A stretch of DNA of 64,000 nt from Nitrospira sp. (lineage in GTDB: Bacteria > Nitrospirota > Nitrospiria > Nitrospirales > Nitrospiraceae), in assembly GCA_030123565.1 (NCBI GenBank), contig CP126122.1, forward strand, positions 620,001 to 684,000. Reading direction: 5' to 3'. The notes beneath the pieces are model-generated. The model did no database searches and had not been told where the DNA came from. It was given only the letters and a program-made list of their open reading frames with translations. Shown in pieces: positions 8,992 to 19,143 of this stretch; position 1 is the first letter of the stretch, and every line of letters starts with the position of its first letter. A program made the translations under genes and the position numbers.

Positions 8992-10715
8992 AGATCTCCA
9001 GAAAACAGTACTCCGATTTGTTCGGTCCCACGGTGGGAGACCGCGTTCGGCTCGCCGATACGGACCTGTTGATCGAAGTAGAGCGGGATTACACCTCGTA
9101 CGGGGATGAGGCCGTCTTCGGGGGCGGCAAGGTCATTCGTGACGGCATGGGCCAATCGCCTGCCGCCACGAATGCAGGCGGAGCCCTCGACACCGTGATC
9201 ACCAACGCGCTGATCCTGGACTACTGGGGGATCGTGAAGGCGGATATCGGGATCAAGGACGGGCGGATTGCGGCGATCGGCAAGGCGGGGAATCCCAACT
9301 TGATGCCTGCTGTGACGCCGGGAATGGAACTCGGCGCCGGCACGGAAGCGATCTCGGCGGAAGGCTGCATCGTGACGGCCGGGGCGATCGAAAGCCATGT
9401 CCACTTTATTTGTCCGCAGCAGGCATGGGAAGCGCTCTCGGCCGGGATTACGACCATGATCGGCGGCGGAACCGGGCCTGCCACCGGTACGAACGCCGTG
9501 ACCTCGACGCCTGGTCCCTGGAACATCCATCGAATGCTTGAAGCGGCTGAAGGCTTCCCGGTCAATCTTGGGTTTACGGGGAAAGGCAACTGTTCCATGC
9601 CGGAGGCGCTCGACGAACAGATCGAAGCCGGCGCCATTGGGGTGAAGGTCCATGAAGACTGGGGCTCTACACCGGCGGCCATCGACACGGCCCTGAGCGT
9701 GGCCGACCGGTATGATGTTCAAGTCGCGCTGCATTCGGATACGTTGAATGAAGCGGGATTCGTCGAAGATACCATCAACGCCTTCAAAGGCCGGACGATC
9801 CATGCCTACCACACCGAAGGCGCCGGGGGAGGCCATGCTCCCGATGTCATCAAGCTGTGCGGCGAACCGAACGTCCTTCCATCCTCCACGAATCCGACGA
9901 TGCCGTTTACGGTGAACACGATGGCGGAGCATCTCGATATGCTGGTGGTCTGCCATCATTTGAACAAGAAGGTGCCGGAAGATGTGGCGTTCGCCGAATC
10001 GCGGATCCGCCGGGAGACCATCGCTGCGGAAGACGTGCTGCACGACCTGGGGGCCATCAGCATGATGTCCTCCGACACCCAGGCCATGGGACGCATCGGC
10101 GAATTGATCATTCGAACCTGGCAGACGGCCCATAAGATGAAAGTCCAGCGGGGGCATCTGTCGCCCACCGGGACCGAGGCGCAGTATACGCAGGCCGACA
10201 ATTTCCGAGCCCGCCGGTACGTCGCGAAGTACACGATCAATCCGGCTCTGGCGCATGGCGTTGCACATGAGATCGGGTCGATCGAGAGGGGAAAGATCGC
10301 CGACCTCGTGATCTGGAAGCCCGCCTTCTTCGGCATCAAGCCGGAGATGGTGTTGAAAGGCGGATTCATCGCCCAGGCAGCGATGGGAGATCCGAATGCG
10401 TCTATTCCCACCCCGCAGCCGGTCCTCAGTCGCCCCATGTTCGGCGCCTTCGGACGCGCCATCGGCAGCACCAGCCTCACCTTCATGTCTCAGGCGGCGG
10501 TGGAGCGGGAGGTGCCGAAGCAACTAGGGTTGCAGCGGCGGGTGGTCGCGGTCAAACATTGCCGCAACGTCACGAAACGTGATTTGAAACTGAACAATGC
10601 GCTGCCGAAAATCGAAGTCGACCCGGAAACCTATGTGGTGACAGCCGACGGGGTGCATCTGACGTGCGATCCCATCGTCGTGCAGCCGATGGCGCAGCGG
10701 TATTTTTTGTTTTAA
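8988..10715 (+). CDS. ureC: Urease subunit alpha, catalytic
   Basis: A 575-residue catalytic subunit that hydrolyses urea to ammonia and carbamate at a dinickel centre. Visible active-site parts are the HVH metal ligands ([11 protein letters not shown]), the carbamylated Lys in [12 protein letters not shown], His ligands in HSDTLNE and [12 protein letters not shown], the flap segment [19 protein letters not shown] and the Asp in SSDTQAMGR. The open frame extends upstream to 8727, but homology and family length fix the start at the GTG overlapping the ureB stop. A long antisense open frame here is a coding shadow. Confidence 0.97.
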   Translation: MKISRKQYSDLFGPTVGDRVRLADTDLLIEVERDYTSYGDEAVFGGGKVIRDGMGQSPAATNAGGALDTVITNALILDYWGIVKADIGIKDGRIAAIGKAGNPNLMPAVTPGMELGAGTEAISAEGCIVTAGAIESHVHFICPQQAWEALSAGITTMIGGGTGPATGTNAVTSTPGPWNIHRMLEAAEGFPVNLGFTGKGNCSMPEALDEQIEAGAIGVKVHEDWGSTPAAIDTALSVADRYDVQVALHSDTLNEAGFVEDTINAFKGRTIHAYHTEGAGGGHAPDVIKLCGEPNVLPSSTNPTMPFTVNTMAEHLDMLVVCHHLNKKVPEDVAFAESRIRRETIAAEDVLHDLGAISMMSSDTQAMGRIGELIIRTWQTAHKMKVQRGHLSPTGTEAQYTQADNFRARRYVAKYTINPALAHGVAHEIGSIERGKIADLVIWKPAFFGIKPEMVLKGGFIAQAAMGDPNASIPTPQPVLSRPMFGAFGRAIGSTSLTFMSQAAVEREVPKQLGLQRRVVAVKHCRNVTKRDLKLNNALPKIEVDPETYVVTADGVHLTCDPIVVQPMAQRYFLF

Positions 10716-10800
10716 CGTGAGGGGTGAAGGGTAAGCGTTGGGGAAAGCGTCCCGGTCGCGACTGACGCCTCACCTTGTACGCCTCACGAGAGTTGATACG

Positions 10801-11487
10801 ATGGATGCGCTCAGTCTGTTACAGGGTTTCCGGTTCATCGACAGCTTCTTTCCGTCCGGCGGATATGCGTTCTCCTCGGGGCTGGAAGCTGCGGTCCAAG
10901 GAGGGGCTGTCAGCGACGCCCGGCAATTCCTGCCCTACGTCGAAGATCTTCTGCGGGGCGGACTCGCCAGGCGGGACGCGATGGCCGTCGGTCTGGCATG
11001 GCAGGCGGTGAAGGTCGCACAACTCCCTCTCGCCCTGAAGGTCGATGCCGAGTTGGAAGCGATGAAAATCGGATATGAGTCCCGAATGGCGAGCCGTCAG
11101 ATGGGCCGGCAAGTACTGCGCATGGCCACGGATTGCGCCGAGCCCCATGCCCTCCTGCGCGCGTTTGACGAGGCCGTCACCGAAGCTCGTACGCCGGGCC
11201 ACCTGTCCGTCAGTCTCGGCTTGACGTTGGCGGCCCACGGATGGGGACGCACCGATGCGATCGCGGCGTTTCTGTATCACGTTGGGGTAGGGTTTGTCTC
11301 CGCAGCCATGAAGCTCTTGCCCATCGGGCAACGTGAGGGGCAGCGGTTGTTGGCGCAGTGGACTCCATTATTCGTTGAGCTGAGCCTGCAAACACCGGCT
11401 CGCGGCGAGATGGTGTCGTGGTCACCGGTGCAGGACATTTATGCCGTGCGGCATAGCCGGCTGAAATCGCGGCTCTTCCGGTCGTGA
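10801..11487 (+). CDS. ureF: Urease accessory protein UreF
   Basis: A 228-residue urease maturation factor that bridges UreD and UreG during nickel insertion. The family signature is clear near the N-terminus (FRFIDSFFPSGGYAFSSGLE), and the C-terminal part has VGFVSAAMKLLPIGQREGQ. An open frame begins at a TTG at 10738, but ATG 10801 gives the family's normal N-terminus. It lies 85 bases after ureC, and the operon goes straight to ureG. No ureE is seen between them. Confidence 0.92.
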   Translation: MDALSLLQGFRFIDSFFPSGGYAFSSGLEAAVQGGAVSDARQFLPYVEDLLRGGLARRDAMAVGLAWQAVKVAQLPLALKVDAELEAMKIGYESRMASRQMGRQVLRMATDCAEPHALLRAFDEAVTEARTPGHLSVSLGLTLAAHGWGRTDAIAAFLYHVGVGFVSAAMKLLPIGQREGQRLLAQWTPLFVELSLQTPARGEMVSWSPVQDIYAVRHSRLKSRLFRS

Positions 11488-11561
11488 AGTGTGAAGAAAA
11501 ACTTGTAGAGACGCTTCACATACGATGAGATATGCTGCACGAGAGACGAGGTGCGAAAACG

Positions 11562-12242
11562 ATGCATCGCGACGATGAACATCACTGTGGCAGCGGGCGC
11601 GTGACGGCGGCGCGGGACAAACACATTCCCGTCATCGGCGTCGGCGGGCCGGTCGGGTCCGGCAAGACGGCGCTGGTCGAGGCGCTCTGCTTGAAATTGC
11701 GAGATCGCTACAGCCTGGCGGTGGTGACCAACGATATCTTTACGAAGGAAGACGCGGAGTTTTTGACGAAGCGCGGCGCACTTCCACAGGATCGAATCCT
11801 TGGCGTCGAAACCGGCGGTTGTCCGCACACGGCGATTCGTGAAGATGCGTCACACAATCAGGAGGCGCTGGACGATCTGCTCAGGCGCCATCCCGATGTC
11901 GAACTCATGTTCGTCGAGAGCGGCGGCGACAATCTGGCCGCCACCTTCAGTCCTGAATTGGTGGACAGCGTCATCTATGTGATCGACGTGGCGGCTGGCG
12001 ATAAGATTCCCCGGAAAGGCGGACCGGGAATTACGCGGTCCGATCTGCTGGTGATCAATAAAATCGACCTGGCTCCACACGTGGGGGCGGATCTTGCGGT
12101 GATGGAACGCGACAGCCGACGGATGCGCGGCGCCCTGCCGTTCATCTTCACCAACCTTCTCAAGGGGGAGGGACTCGATCGCATTGTCGAGTGGATTGAG
12201 CCACGCCTCCAAAGCCGAGACCACTCCGCTTGTCGTGCGTGA
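11562..12242 (+). CDS. ureG: Urease accessory GTPase UreG
   Basis: A SIMIBI-class GTPase that powers nickel delivery to urease. It has a P-loop ([15 protein letters not shown]), the CPH nickel/zinc motif in [34 protein letters not shown] and an [12 protein letters not shown] specificity motif. I prefer ATG 11562, preceded by GAGGTG, over ATG 11532. It gives a short His-rich N-terminus (MHRDDEHHC) typical of UreG, which may store metal in the absence of ureE. Confidence 0.95.
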   Translation: MHRDDEHHCGSGRVTAARDKHIPVIGVGGPVGSGKTALVEALCLKLRDRYSLAVVTNDIFTKEDAEFLTKRGALPQDRILGVETGGCPHTAIREDASHNQEALDDLLRRHPDVELMFVESGGDNLAATFSPELVDSVIYVIDVAAGDKIPRKGGPGITRSDLLVINKIDLAPHVGADLAVMERDSRRMRGALPFIFTNLLKGEGLDRIVEWIEPRLQSRDHSACRA

Positions 12243-12351
12243 CCCTTTGCTCCGCTTGCTCCATCTCGGTTCTCCACCACCGACGATCGACTCCCACCCC
12301 CTCCTGTTCATCGATAGGACCGACGGTGCCAAACAGTGCAGGGATGGAGTC

Positions 12352-13212
12352 ATGCCCAGACACAAGCGATCGGCGGCTGATATCGGACGGGTCGGAGAAT
12401 TCTGTCTGGACTATGCCCGGCAGGATCAAAAGACAATCATGGCTCGAGTCTATTGCACCAGTCCTTGGCACGTCTTTCCACCGATCTACCTCGATGAGAC
12501 CGGATCTGCCTATACCTTACTCTTGAATCCTTCGGGCGGCCTTGTCGGGGGAGATCGCCTCTCCATGGACATGACACTTGGTCCTCAGTCGCGTGTGTTG
12601 ATTTCGACCCCTTCGGCCAACCGTGTGTACCGCTCCCTTTCAAAGCATTCCCCCGCCGTCCAGACGATTCGGATCGAGATCGGTCCGGAAGCGGTCCTGG
12701 AATGGATGCCCGAGCACACCATTCCGTTCGCCGGAGCGCGCTTTCGCCAGGCGATTCATGTTCGATTGGCTCCGGGTGCTACCATCCTGTTGTGGGATGC
12801 CGTTGCCGCCGGCCGCATCGCAAGCGGGGAGCGGTGGAACTTTGCCTCGCTCCGGAACGACATCCGGATTCGGACCACTTCGGGAGCTTCCTTGCAGGAG
12901 AGATTTCAGGTCGAGCCGGACCTGGGAGGGGTGGGGATGGTGATGAGCTACAACTATGTCGCGTCATTCTTCGTGGTGAGCGACGGCATCGATCCCGCCA
13001 AGTGGGCTCCGTTGCGGGACATCTTGGCCGAAATCCTGGACTCGACCGGTGACGAAGTCCTGGGCGGGGTGACGGAGCCGCCTGTTCCAGGGCTGGCCGT
13101 CAAACTGGTCGCCCGATCGGCACAGAGTTTGACGACAGTCCAGCATTCATTGTGGGATGCGATCCGACGTGACCTGCTTCAGCTCCCCGCCCCTCATCTA
13201 CGACGGTATTAG
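12352..13212 (+). CDS. ureD: Urease accessory protein UreD (UreH)
   Basis: A scaffold protein for urease activation, about 286 residues from this start. Family features include LLNPSGGLVGGDRL, RVYRS preceded by STPSAN, EWMPEHTIPFAGARF and LLWDAVAAGRIASGERW. The open frame can be extended to a TTG at 12184 inside ureG, but the added residues do not resemble UreD and the ATG at 12352 gives normal length. It is the last gene of the urease operon. Confidence 0.9.
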   Translation: MPRHKRSAADIGRVGEFCLDYARQDQKTIMARVYCTSPWHVFPPIYLDETGSAYTLLLNPSGGLVGGDRLSMDMTLGPQSRVLISTPSANRVYRSLSKHSPAVQTIRIEIGPEAVLEWMPEHTIPFAGARFRQAIHVRLAPGATILLWDAVAAGRIASGERWNFASLRNDIRIRTTSGASLQERFQVEPDLGGVGMVMSYNYVASFFVVSDGIDPAKWAPLRDILAEILDSTGDEVLGGVTEPPVPGLAVKLVARSAQSLTTVQHSLWDAIRRDLLQLPAPHLRRY

Positions 13213-13261
13213 TGATAAATTAAATTTGCTTTAACAGGGGGCGTCTCAGAAAACGAAGATG

Positions 13262-13298
13262 AAAGCCGCTAAGCCGATTGCAGCACTCGTAGCGGTTT
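13262..13298 (+). terminator. Weak hairpin after the urease operon
   Basis: AAAGCCGCTA and TAGCGGTTT can pair with one bulge about 50 bases after the ureD stop. Only three T residues follow, so intrinsic termination is possible but weak. Confidence 0.3.
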
Positions 13299-13378
13299 GA
13301 ACCTACCGGTACCGATCTTGACGTTGCTGCACCAGAGGTAATCGCCGGTCAAGTGGATGTGTTCCCAGCCTTGCCCCT

Positions 13379-14274
13379 TCAGCGGATCGCCGCGCAGGTA
13401 TCCAGAACGAGGCCGCGCAACCAGCGATGCGCCGGATCGGCATCCAGCCGCGGGTGCCAGAGCAATGAAATCGTGACCTCCGGTGCGGGTACCGGAAGGG
13501 GAAAACTATGCATGCCAGCGCGCAGGTTGCCGGTGTGTCGTTCGGGAACTGTGGCGACCAGGTCGGAGGCCCGAGCCAACGCCAGCGCGGTTGAAAAGCC
13601 GCCGACGATCGTGACGATCTCCCGTTCCAGTCCCAATTGCTTCAAGGCTTCATCGATCGGCCCCTTGTCGAGCCCCCGGCGCGAGACCAAGATGTGTCTG
13701 CCGGACGCATAACGGACGGGGGTCATCTTGCCTTGGCTCAGCGCGTGCCCCATGCGCACGACGCCAATGAAACGATCCCTGAACAACGCTCGAGCACGAA
13801 CCTCCGGACCAGTCGTCTTCCCCACCACGCCGGTCTCCAGATCGACGGTTCCGTCGCGAAGAGACGTGCTCTCTTTGTTTGGTTTCTGCACGAAGCAGAG
13901 CCGCACGCCGGGAGCCTCCTCGCCGACGCGAGCAATGAGATCCGGTCCGAAGTTTTCAACGAAGCCTTCGCGGGTACGAAGCGTGAACGTCCTGACGAGC
14001 TGTTTGAGGTTGAGCTTCTCAGCAGGACGGAGAACCACTTCGGCATCCTGAACGAGCCGACTGACCCGCTCGCGGAGTTCGATCGCTCGGGTGTGGGAAC
14101 GAGACCTCGTCCGGCCCTGACCAAAAGTGGATCGCCTGTCGTCTCTCGCAATCGCGCAAGCGCGCGGCTCATCGCCGACGGGCTCAGCCGCAACCGTTGG
14201 GCTGCGCGCGCAACACTCCCTTCCGCGAGCACCGCATCAAGAGTGATAAGCAAGTTGAAATCCGGGGGCGACAT
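13379..14274 (-). pseudogene. LysR-family regulator with a one-base frameshift
   Basis: The N-terminal half reads as a LysR winged helix ([20 protein letters not shown] and [15 protein letters not shown]), then leaves the family pattern after GLVPTP. The rest, from [15 protein letters not shown] to the end, continues in another frame as a normal substrate-binding domain. Adding one C to the short C-run near 14089-14091 (minus-strand sense) restores [17 protein letters not shown] and a continuous protein of about 298 residues. It lies head to head with the efflux gene that it would probably regulate. Either a recent mutation or a sequencing error is possible. Confidence 0.82.
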
Positions 14275-14417
14275 ACATGGATTGTAGCGCAGTTTGTTCC
14301 GGATGTGGCGTCAAACGCACGGATAAAGTGCAAATGGTGCGTCTTCCGCCATGTCAAGAAAGAGGGTACGATCAGGCTAGTTCCATTTCGAGAGTTGCCC
14401 AAAAAGCGGAGGTTATT

Positions 14418-15896
14418 TTGAAGGCGATCAGTGCAAAACGAGATGAGGTAGTCGCTGGAAGTGCGGAACGGACACCTTCCGTTCAATGGGCGTTGGTCGG
14501 CCTTTCGCTATCCATGCTGCTGTCCTCGCTCGGTACCAGCATCGCCAATGTCGGTTTGCCGACGCTGGCGCAGGCGTTCACCGCCTCCTTCCAGGAAGTC
14601 CAATGGATCGTCCTCGCCTATCTTCTCGCCATCACCACCCTGATCGTCAGCGTCGGACGGCTCGGTGACCTCACCGGCCGCCGACGCCTGCTACTGGCCG
14701 GTATCTTCCTGTTCACGGTGGCCTCAGTCCTGTGCGGCGTCGCCCCCACGCTCTGGCTGTTGATCGCCGCTCGGGCGGCGCAGGGCCTTGGAGCGGCCAT
14801 CATGATGGCCCTCACCATGGCGTTCGTCGGTGAGACGGTACCAAAGGCAAAGACCGGTAGCGCCATGGGGCTGCTCGGCACGATGTCCGCCATCGGCACC
14901 GCGCTCGGTCCTTCGCTCGGCGGCGTACTGATCGCCGGCCTCGGTTGGCCGGCCATCTTCTTGGTCAATGTACCGCTGGGCATTCTGACGCTGCTCCTCG
15001 CGTATCGCTTCCTGCCCGTTGATCGCCGGGGGACGAAGACGGATCGGACCGGATTCGACCCTGTGGGTACGCTGCTGCTTGCCCTGACGCTCGCGGCTTA
15101 TGCCCTCGCCATGACGATTGGGCGCGGCAGTTTCGGCCTGCTCAACATGGCTCTGCTGTCCTCGGCCGTCTTCGGCGTCGGCCTCTTTGCGCTTACCGAG
15201 GCGAAAGCCGCGTCACCGTTGATCCGCCTGGCGATGTTCCGAAATCCGGTACTGAGCGCGGGCTTCGCTATGAGCACCCTCGTCACGACCGTGGTGATGG
15301 CGACGCTGGTGGTGGGCCCGTTCTATCTTTCCGGCGCGCTTGCGCTCGACGCAGCCCTTGTCGGACTCGTCATGTCGTCCGGTCCGATCGTCGCCGCACT
15401 GACGGGCGTGCCGGCCGGCCGCATCGTGGACCGGGTTGGCGCACAACGCATGACCATCGCCGGGCTCATCGGAATGGCGGCCGGCTCTTCCATCCTGCCC
15501 ATGGTGCCGACAAGGTTCGGCGTCGCGGGTTACATTGCCCCGCTCGTCGTCATCACCGCCGGCTATGCGCTGTTCCAGGCGGCCAACAACACTGCCGTCA
15601 TGACGAATATTCGACCGGACCAGCGGGGCGTCATATCCGGCATGCTCAACCTGTCGCGCAATCTCGGGCTCATCACCGGCGCATCCGTTATGGGCACTGT
15701 GTTCGCGCTCGGATCGGCGACGACCAACATTATGACATCGCGTCCTGAGGCTGTTGCGGCCGGCATGCGGATCACGTTCGCCGTCGCCGCGGTTCTCATC
15801 GTCGTCGCCCTCGCCATCGCGTCTGTAAGCCATGCTCTTTCGCGGCGGGCCGTTCCTCCAAACCGTGAACAGGAAAATGTCCGTGGCCTTGAATAA
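14418..15896 (+). CDS. MFS drug-efflux transporter, DHA2-like
   Basis: An inner-membrane major facilitator of about 492 residues, fitting the 14-helix EmrB/QacA class. It begins with a hydrophobic helix, has motif A (GRLGDLTGRRRLLLAG) and a motif C-like GPSLGGVLIAGLGWPAIF. The best start is a TTG at 14418, preceded by CGGAGG; the frame is open back to 14277, but that part lacks membrane character and overlaps the regulator's promoter. The substrate cannot be told from sequence. The divergent LysR gene with this transporter looks like a small transferred module. Confidence 0.82.
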   Translation: MKAISAKRDEVVAGSAERTPSVQWALVGLSLSMLLSSLGTSIANVGLPTLAQAFTASFQEVQWIVLAYLLAITTLIVSVGRLGDLTGRRRLLLAGIFLFTVASVLCGVAPTLWLLIAARAAQGLGAAIMMALTMAFVGETVPKAKTGSAMGLLGTMSAIGTALGPSLGGVLIAGLGWPAIFLVNVPLGILTLLLAYRFLPVDRRGTKTDRTGFDPVGTLLLALTLAAYALAMTIGRGSFGLLNMALLSSAVFGVGLFALTEAKAASPLIRLAMFRNPVLSAGFAMSTLVTTVVMATLVVGPFYLSGALALDAALVGLVMSSGPIVAALTGVPAGRIVDRVGAQRMTIAGLIGMAAGSSILPMVPTRFGVAGYIAPLVVITAGYALFQAANNTAVMTNIRPDQRGVISGMLNLSRNLGLITGASVMGTVFALGSATTNIMTSRPEAVAAGMRITFAVAAVLIVVALAIASVSHALSRRAVPPNREQENVRGLE

Positions 15897-16031
15897 ATTC
15901 TGCGCCATCGGCGCCGGCCGATCCCTATGCGCTCAATACCGCAGGCGGGGGACCGGTTGCGCTTTCACTTCGCGCGGTCGCGCGCAGGCATTGTCGTGCG
16001 CGCAGGAGTTGTTGTGGAAACTGAGCAAGCG

Positions 16032-16946
16032 CTATGGCGAGGTCGCAGGCTTGCGAGGCGCCGCTTTCGGCTTGGTTTTTGGAGACGGCGGTTCCTTCTC
16101 GGCGAGTTGACGCCGCACCGATTCAAGTTCTTCTTTCAGCCTCTGCAACTCTTCCGCCTGTTTGACCACGAGATCCTTCGTCGCTTGCAATTCCTGTTGG
16201 AGACGGCTTGGTTCGAGGGCCGACGCTGCCGCTATCGGTTCAACTGCCACCGGCGACCTGTCGTCGGCAGGCGAGGTGGGTGTTCCTGCAAGTTGATTGA
16301 GGGCCTCGACGGCGATTGCGATACGCGGCTGTTCCGGTTCGATGATCATCCAGGACTGGGGCGTATCCTCCCGTACGACGGCCTGGGCCGGATCGAAGGA
16401 TAGGGTGAGCGACGGTGGTCTGCTGTGCGCCTGTCCCGGTGCGGCTCGGTAGTGGGACAGGTTTAAACGTATTGTCGTCTTGTGCATGAACAGGGTGCCT
16501 TGTGTCATGAGGCCGTCATCCTTCACCACGAACTTGACCCGTTGGCTCGGCTCTGCTCGACCGAACGCCTGCGAGACGAGCGGCGAAAGGAACTGCACGT
16601 CTTCGGGGGAAAAGAGAGGATAGAGACCAGGCTCAGTCGAGGTCCCGTGCCGTTCGACTCCCGACACCTGCAGACCGGTCAGCAGTCTGGCGACCATGGC
16701 AGGTGAAAGGTACAGGGGGTGCGAGGCCTGAAATGCGAGTTGTGGTCCGCTGTGTTGGGCTGTGGTGCCGCGGTTGACCAGGCGTTCGAGGACGACGGAT
16801 CCTAGCGGACCCTCTCCGACGGGAGTCACGGTGGACATGGCGCTACAGGCGCTCAGGAGCAGGCAAGGGAAAAGAACCGGCCCGGCTTGCCGTAGGCGCA
16901 TGGGCCGTGACCACCCAGGTTGAGAGCGTCGCATCAAGGGGGGCAT
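16032..16946 (-). CDS. Lipoprotein with C-terminal coiled coil, nadE-flanking paralogue 1
   Basis: A protein of about 304 residues with a lipobox (LLLSAC-S). The middle contains FQASHPLYLSPAMVARLLTG and LFSPEDVQFLSPLVSQAFG, and a Glu/Lys/Gln-rich coiled coil (KDLVVKQAEELQRLKEELE) precedes a Lys/Pro tail. It is clearly paralogous to the lipoprotein at 19144-20160, and the pair flanks nadE. The open frame extends upstream to 17168, across the nadE leader promoter, so I chose ATG 16946; ATGs at 16934 and 16901 are alternatives. Function unknown. Confidence 0.7.
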   Translation of the reverse strand: MPPLMRRSQPGWSRPMRLRQAGPVLFPCLLLSACSAMSTVTPVGEGPLGSVVLERLVNRGTTAQHSGPQLAFQASHPLYLSPAMVARLLTGLQVSGVERHGTSTEPGLYPLFSPEDVQFLSPLVSQAFGRAEPSQRVKFVVKDDGLMTQGTLFMHKTTIRLNLSHYRAAPGQAHSRPPSLTLSFDPAQAVVREDTPQSWMIIEPEQPRIAIAVEALNQLAGTPTSPADDRSPVAVEPIAAASALEPSRLQQELQATKDLVVKQAEELQRLKEELESVRRQLAEKEPPSPKTKPKAAPRKPATSP

Positions 16947-17114
16947 GGAGCGCGGATTGTACCATAGGCGGACGACCGAACTGCATGGGTTTCGTGAGAG
17001 TGATGTCCTAAAGATGCATTTCATACGTTCAGCGGGACCAGCCTTGCGGATCGATTCAATGAACTTCAAAGACAGGACATTGGTCGGATATTGAGAAAGG
17101 CCTTCTGGACTCGG

Positions 17115-17144
17115 TTGACAGCCGATTCCGGCCGATGCTATACA
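17115..17144 (+). promoter_or_regulatory. Sigma70-like promoter of the nadE leader
   Basis: TTGACA at 17115-17120 and TATACA at 17139-17144 are 18 bases apart. Transcription would start near 17151, ten bases before the first leader hairpin, the same layout as at the other three leader loci in this window. Confidence 0.65.
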
Positions 17145-17160
17145 GTCGCCACGCTTTTCC

Positions 17161-17256
17161 GGGGACAATGGAGTCTCCGATGGTGCTCCGTATAACTATG
17201 GCGCAGGACAACGACGTCCTCTGATCCACTCCTGTGGGTCCGAGGACGTTTTTTTT
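17161..17256 (+). promoter_or_regulatory. ANTAR-type antitermination leader upstream of nadE
   Basis: Hairpin P1 is GGGGAC-[AATGGA]-GTCTCC at 17161-17178. Hairpin P2 is AGGAC-[AACGAC]-GTCCT at 17205-17220. Both loops have six bases with A at 1 and G at 4, the pattern known for RNA bound by ANTAR-domain proteins. The terminator pairs ACGTCCTC (17214-17221) with GAGGACGT (17242-17249), has an inner GATCCAC/GTGGGTC stem and ends in eight T. P2 and the terminator share ACGTCCT, so they exclude each other: stabilising P2 would let transcription reach nadE. Confidence 0.82.
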
Positions 17257-17328
17257 GGGGACAGCATGCTGAAGCCGGTGATGTGAACGAACTGCTGATG
17301 GCTGAAAGCTGAGGGTTGAGGGCATTGT

Positions 17329-19104
17329 ATGCAGTCGTTACGAATTGCCATGGCCCAGATGAATCCGACGGTCGGTGATCTGTCGGGAAACGTCCGGCGG
17401 ATCGCGGCATGGATGCGTGAGGCACGCCGCGCCCGGGCCGATCTGGTGGCCTTTCCGGAATTGGCCGTCACCGGGTATCCGCCGGAGGATCTCCTGTTCA
17501 AACCCCGTTTCATCGATGATACCGATCGCGCGTTGAAGGCGGTGGCGGCGGAAACGCGCGGGCTGGTGGCCGTGGTCGGCTATGTCGGCCGGGGGACGAC
17601 GACCGCGCCTTCGCCCGACACTGCCTCTCTGCCCTCGACCGGGCGCCATGATCTGTACAATGCGGCGGCCCTACTCTCCGATCGTCGGGTGCTGGCCAGC
17701 TACTGTAAACGCCACTTGCCGAATTACGGAGTCTTCGACGAAAGCCGCTATTTTCAGCCCGGGCTCCGCCTGCCTCTGTTGGTGCTGAACGGCACCATGG
17801 TCGGCGTCAACATTTGTGAAGACATTTGGTTTCCCGAAGGGCCCACTCGGGCGCAGGCTGCGGCTGGCGCCGAGGTGATCGTGAATATCAACGCCTCGCC
17901 GTTCCATGTGGGCAAGGGTCGGATGCGGGAACAGATGCTGGCGACCAGGGCGCGCGACAATCGCGTGATCGTCACCTATACCAATCAGGTCGGCGGACAG
18001 GACGAACTGGTCTTCGACGGCAACAGCGTCATCGTCGATCAGGCCGGCGAGATCATGGCGCGGGGCAAGGCGTTCGAAGAGGACCTCATCATTGCGGATC
18101 TGGATGTCGAGACGGTGGGGCGGACACGTCTGGCGCAGGGCCGTAAGAAACCGCTGCCCCCGCGGGTGGCGGCCCTCATCGACCGGCTTGATGTGCGACT
18201 GCCGGAGAAGAAGTCGCGCTCAATCGTCGTGCCGACATTGGAGCCGCAATTGGATCGGCTCGACGAGGCCTATCGGGCGCTGGTCCTCGGGGTGCGGGAT
18301 TACGTCCGCAAAAACGGGTTCAAACGTGTCGTCATCGGATTGAGCGGCGGCGTGGACTCGGCCTTGACCGCGGTGATCGCCGTCGATGCGCTCGGGGCGG
18401 AGAATGTCCTCGGGGTGTTCATGCCTTCGCCGTACACGTCGCGGGCCAGCCGCGAGGACGTGGCCGACCTGGGCCGCCGGCTTCGCATTCAGGTGGATAC
18501 GCTCTCCATCACGGCGACCTTCAACAGCTACCGGCGCGCGCTTGCCCGTCCCTTCCAAGGCCATCGGCCCGATACGACCGAAGAAAATCTCCAGGCCCGC
18601 ATCAGGGGGAATCTCTTGATGGCCTATTCGAACAAGTTCGGCCATCTCGTGCTGACCACCGGGAACAAGAGTGAGATGAGTGTCGGCTATGCGACGCTAT
18701 ACGGCGACATGGCAGGAGGGTTCGCGGTCATCAAGGATGTGCCGAAGACGATGGTCTATGAATTGTCCCACCTGCGGAATCTCGCGGGGGCTGCCCCGGT
18801 GATTCCGAAACGTATCCTCGACCGGCCTCCCACGGCGGAATTGCGTCCCGATCAAAAGGATGAAGACAATTTGCCGCGCTATGCGGTCTTGGACCCCATC
18901 CTGAAGGCCTATGTGGAGGAAGACCGGGCGCTGGAGGACATCGTGGCCATGGGATTCGACCGGGAGACGGTCGCGCGGGTCATCACATTGGTCGATCGCA
19001 GCGAGTACAAGCGGCGGCAATCGCCGCCCGGGATCAAGATTACGCATCGGGCCTTCGGAAAGGATCGACGGATGCCGATCACCAATGGGTATTGCAACTA
19101 TTAG
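17329..19104 (+). CDS. nadE: Glutamine-dependent NAD+ synthetase
   Basis: A 591-residue two-domain enzyme that amidates nicotinic acid adenine dinucleotide to NAD+ using glutamine. Residues 1 to about 270 form a nitrilase-type glutaminase with Glu in FPELAVTGYPPEDLL, Lys in YCKRHLPNYGVFDE and the nucleophile Cys in VNICEDIWFPEG. The C-terminal half is the ATP-pyrophosphatase synthetase domain with the P-loop IGLSGGVDSALTA. It is preceded by an attenuator-type leader and flanked by two paralogous lipoproteins on the other strand. Conditional termination ahead of a normally essential gene is odd. Confidence 0.95.
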   Translation: MQSLRIAMAQMNPTVGDLSGNVRRIAAWMREARRARADLVAFPELAVTGYPPEDLLFKPRFIDDTDRALKAVAAETRGLVAVVGYVGRGTTTAPSPDTASLPSTGRHDLYNAAALLSDRRVLASYCKRHLPNYGVFDESRYFQPGLRLPLLVLNGTMVGVNICEDIWFPEGPTRAQAAAGAEVIVNINASPFHVGKGRMREQMLATRARDNRVIVTYTNQVGGQDELVFDGNSVIVDQAGEIMARGKAFEEDLIIADLDVETVGRTRLAQGRKKPLPPRVAALIDRLDVRLPEKKSRSIVVPTLEPQLDRLDEAYRALVLGVRDYVRKNGFKRVVIGLSGGVDSALTAVIAVDALGAENVLGVFMPSPYTSRASREDVADLGRRLRIQVDTLSITATFNSYRRALARPFQGHRPDTTEENLQARIRGNLLMAYSNKFGHLVLTTGNKSEMSVGYATLYGDMAGGFAVIKDVPKTMVYELSHLRNLAGAAPVIPKRILDRPPTAELRPDQKDEDNLPRYAVLDPILKAYVEEDRALEDIVAMGFDRETVARVITLVDRSEYKRRQSPPGIKITHRAFGKDRRMPITNGYCNY

Positions 19105-19143
19105 CTAGGGTCCCACTCGGCCACGGTTCGGACGGCTGGAGGT

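Noticed and set aside
8358-10523. A 721-codon open frame on the minus strand across ureC
   Set aside because: It lies wholly antisense to a well-conserved ureC, has low-complexity Arg/His/Gly content and no family features. High-GC genes often leave such shadows.
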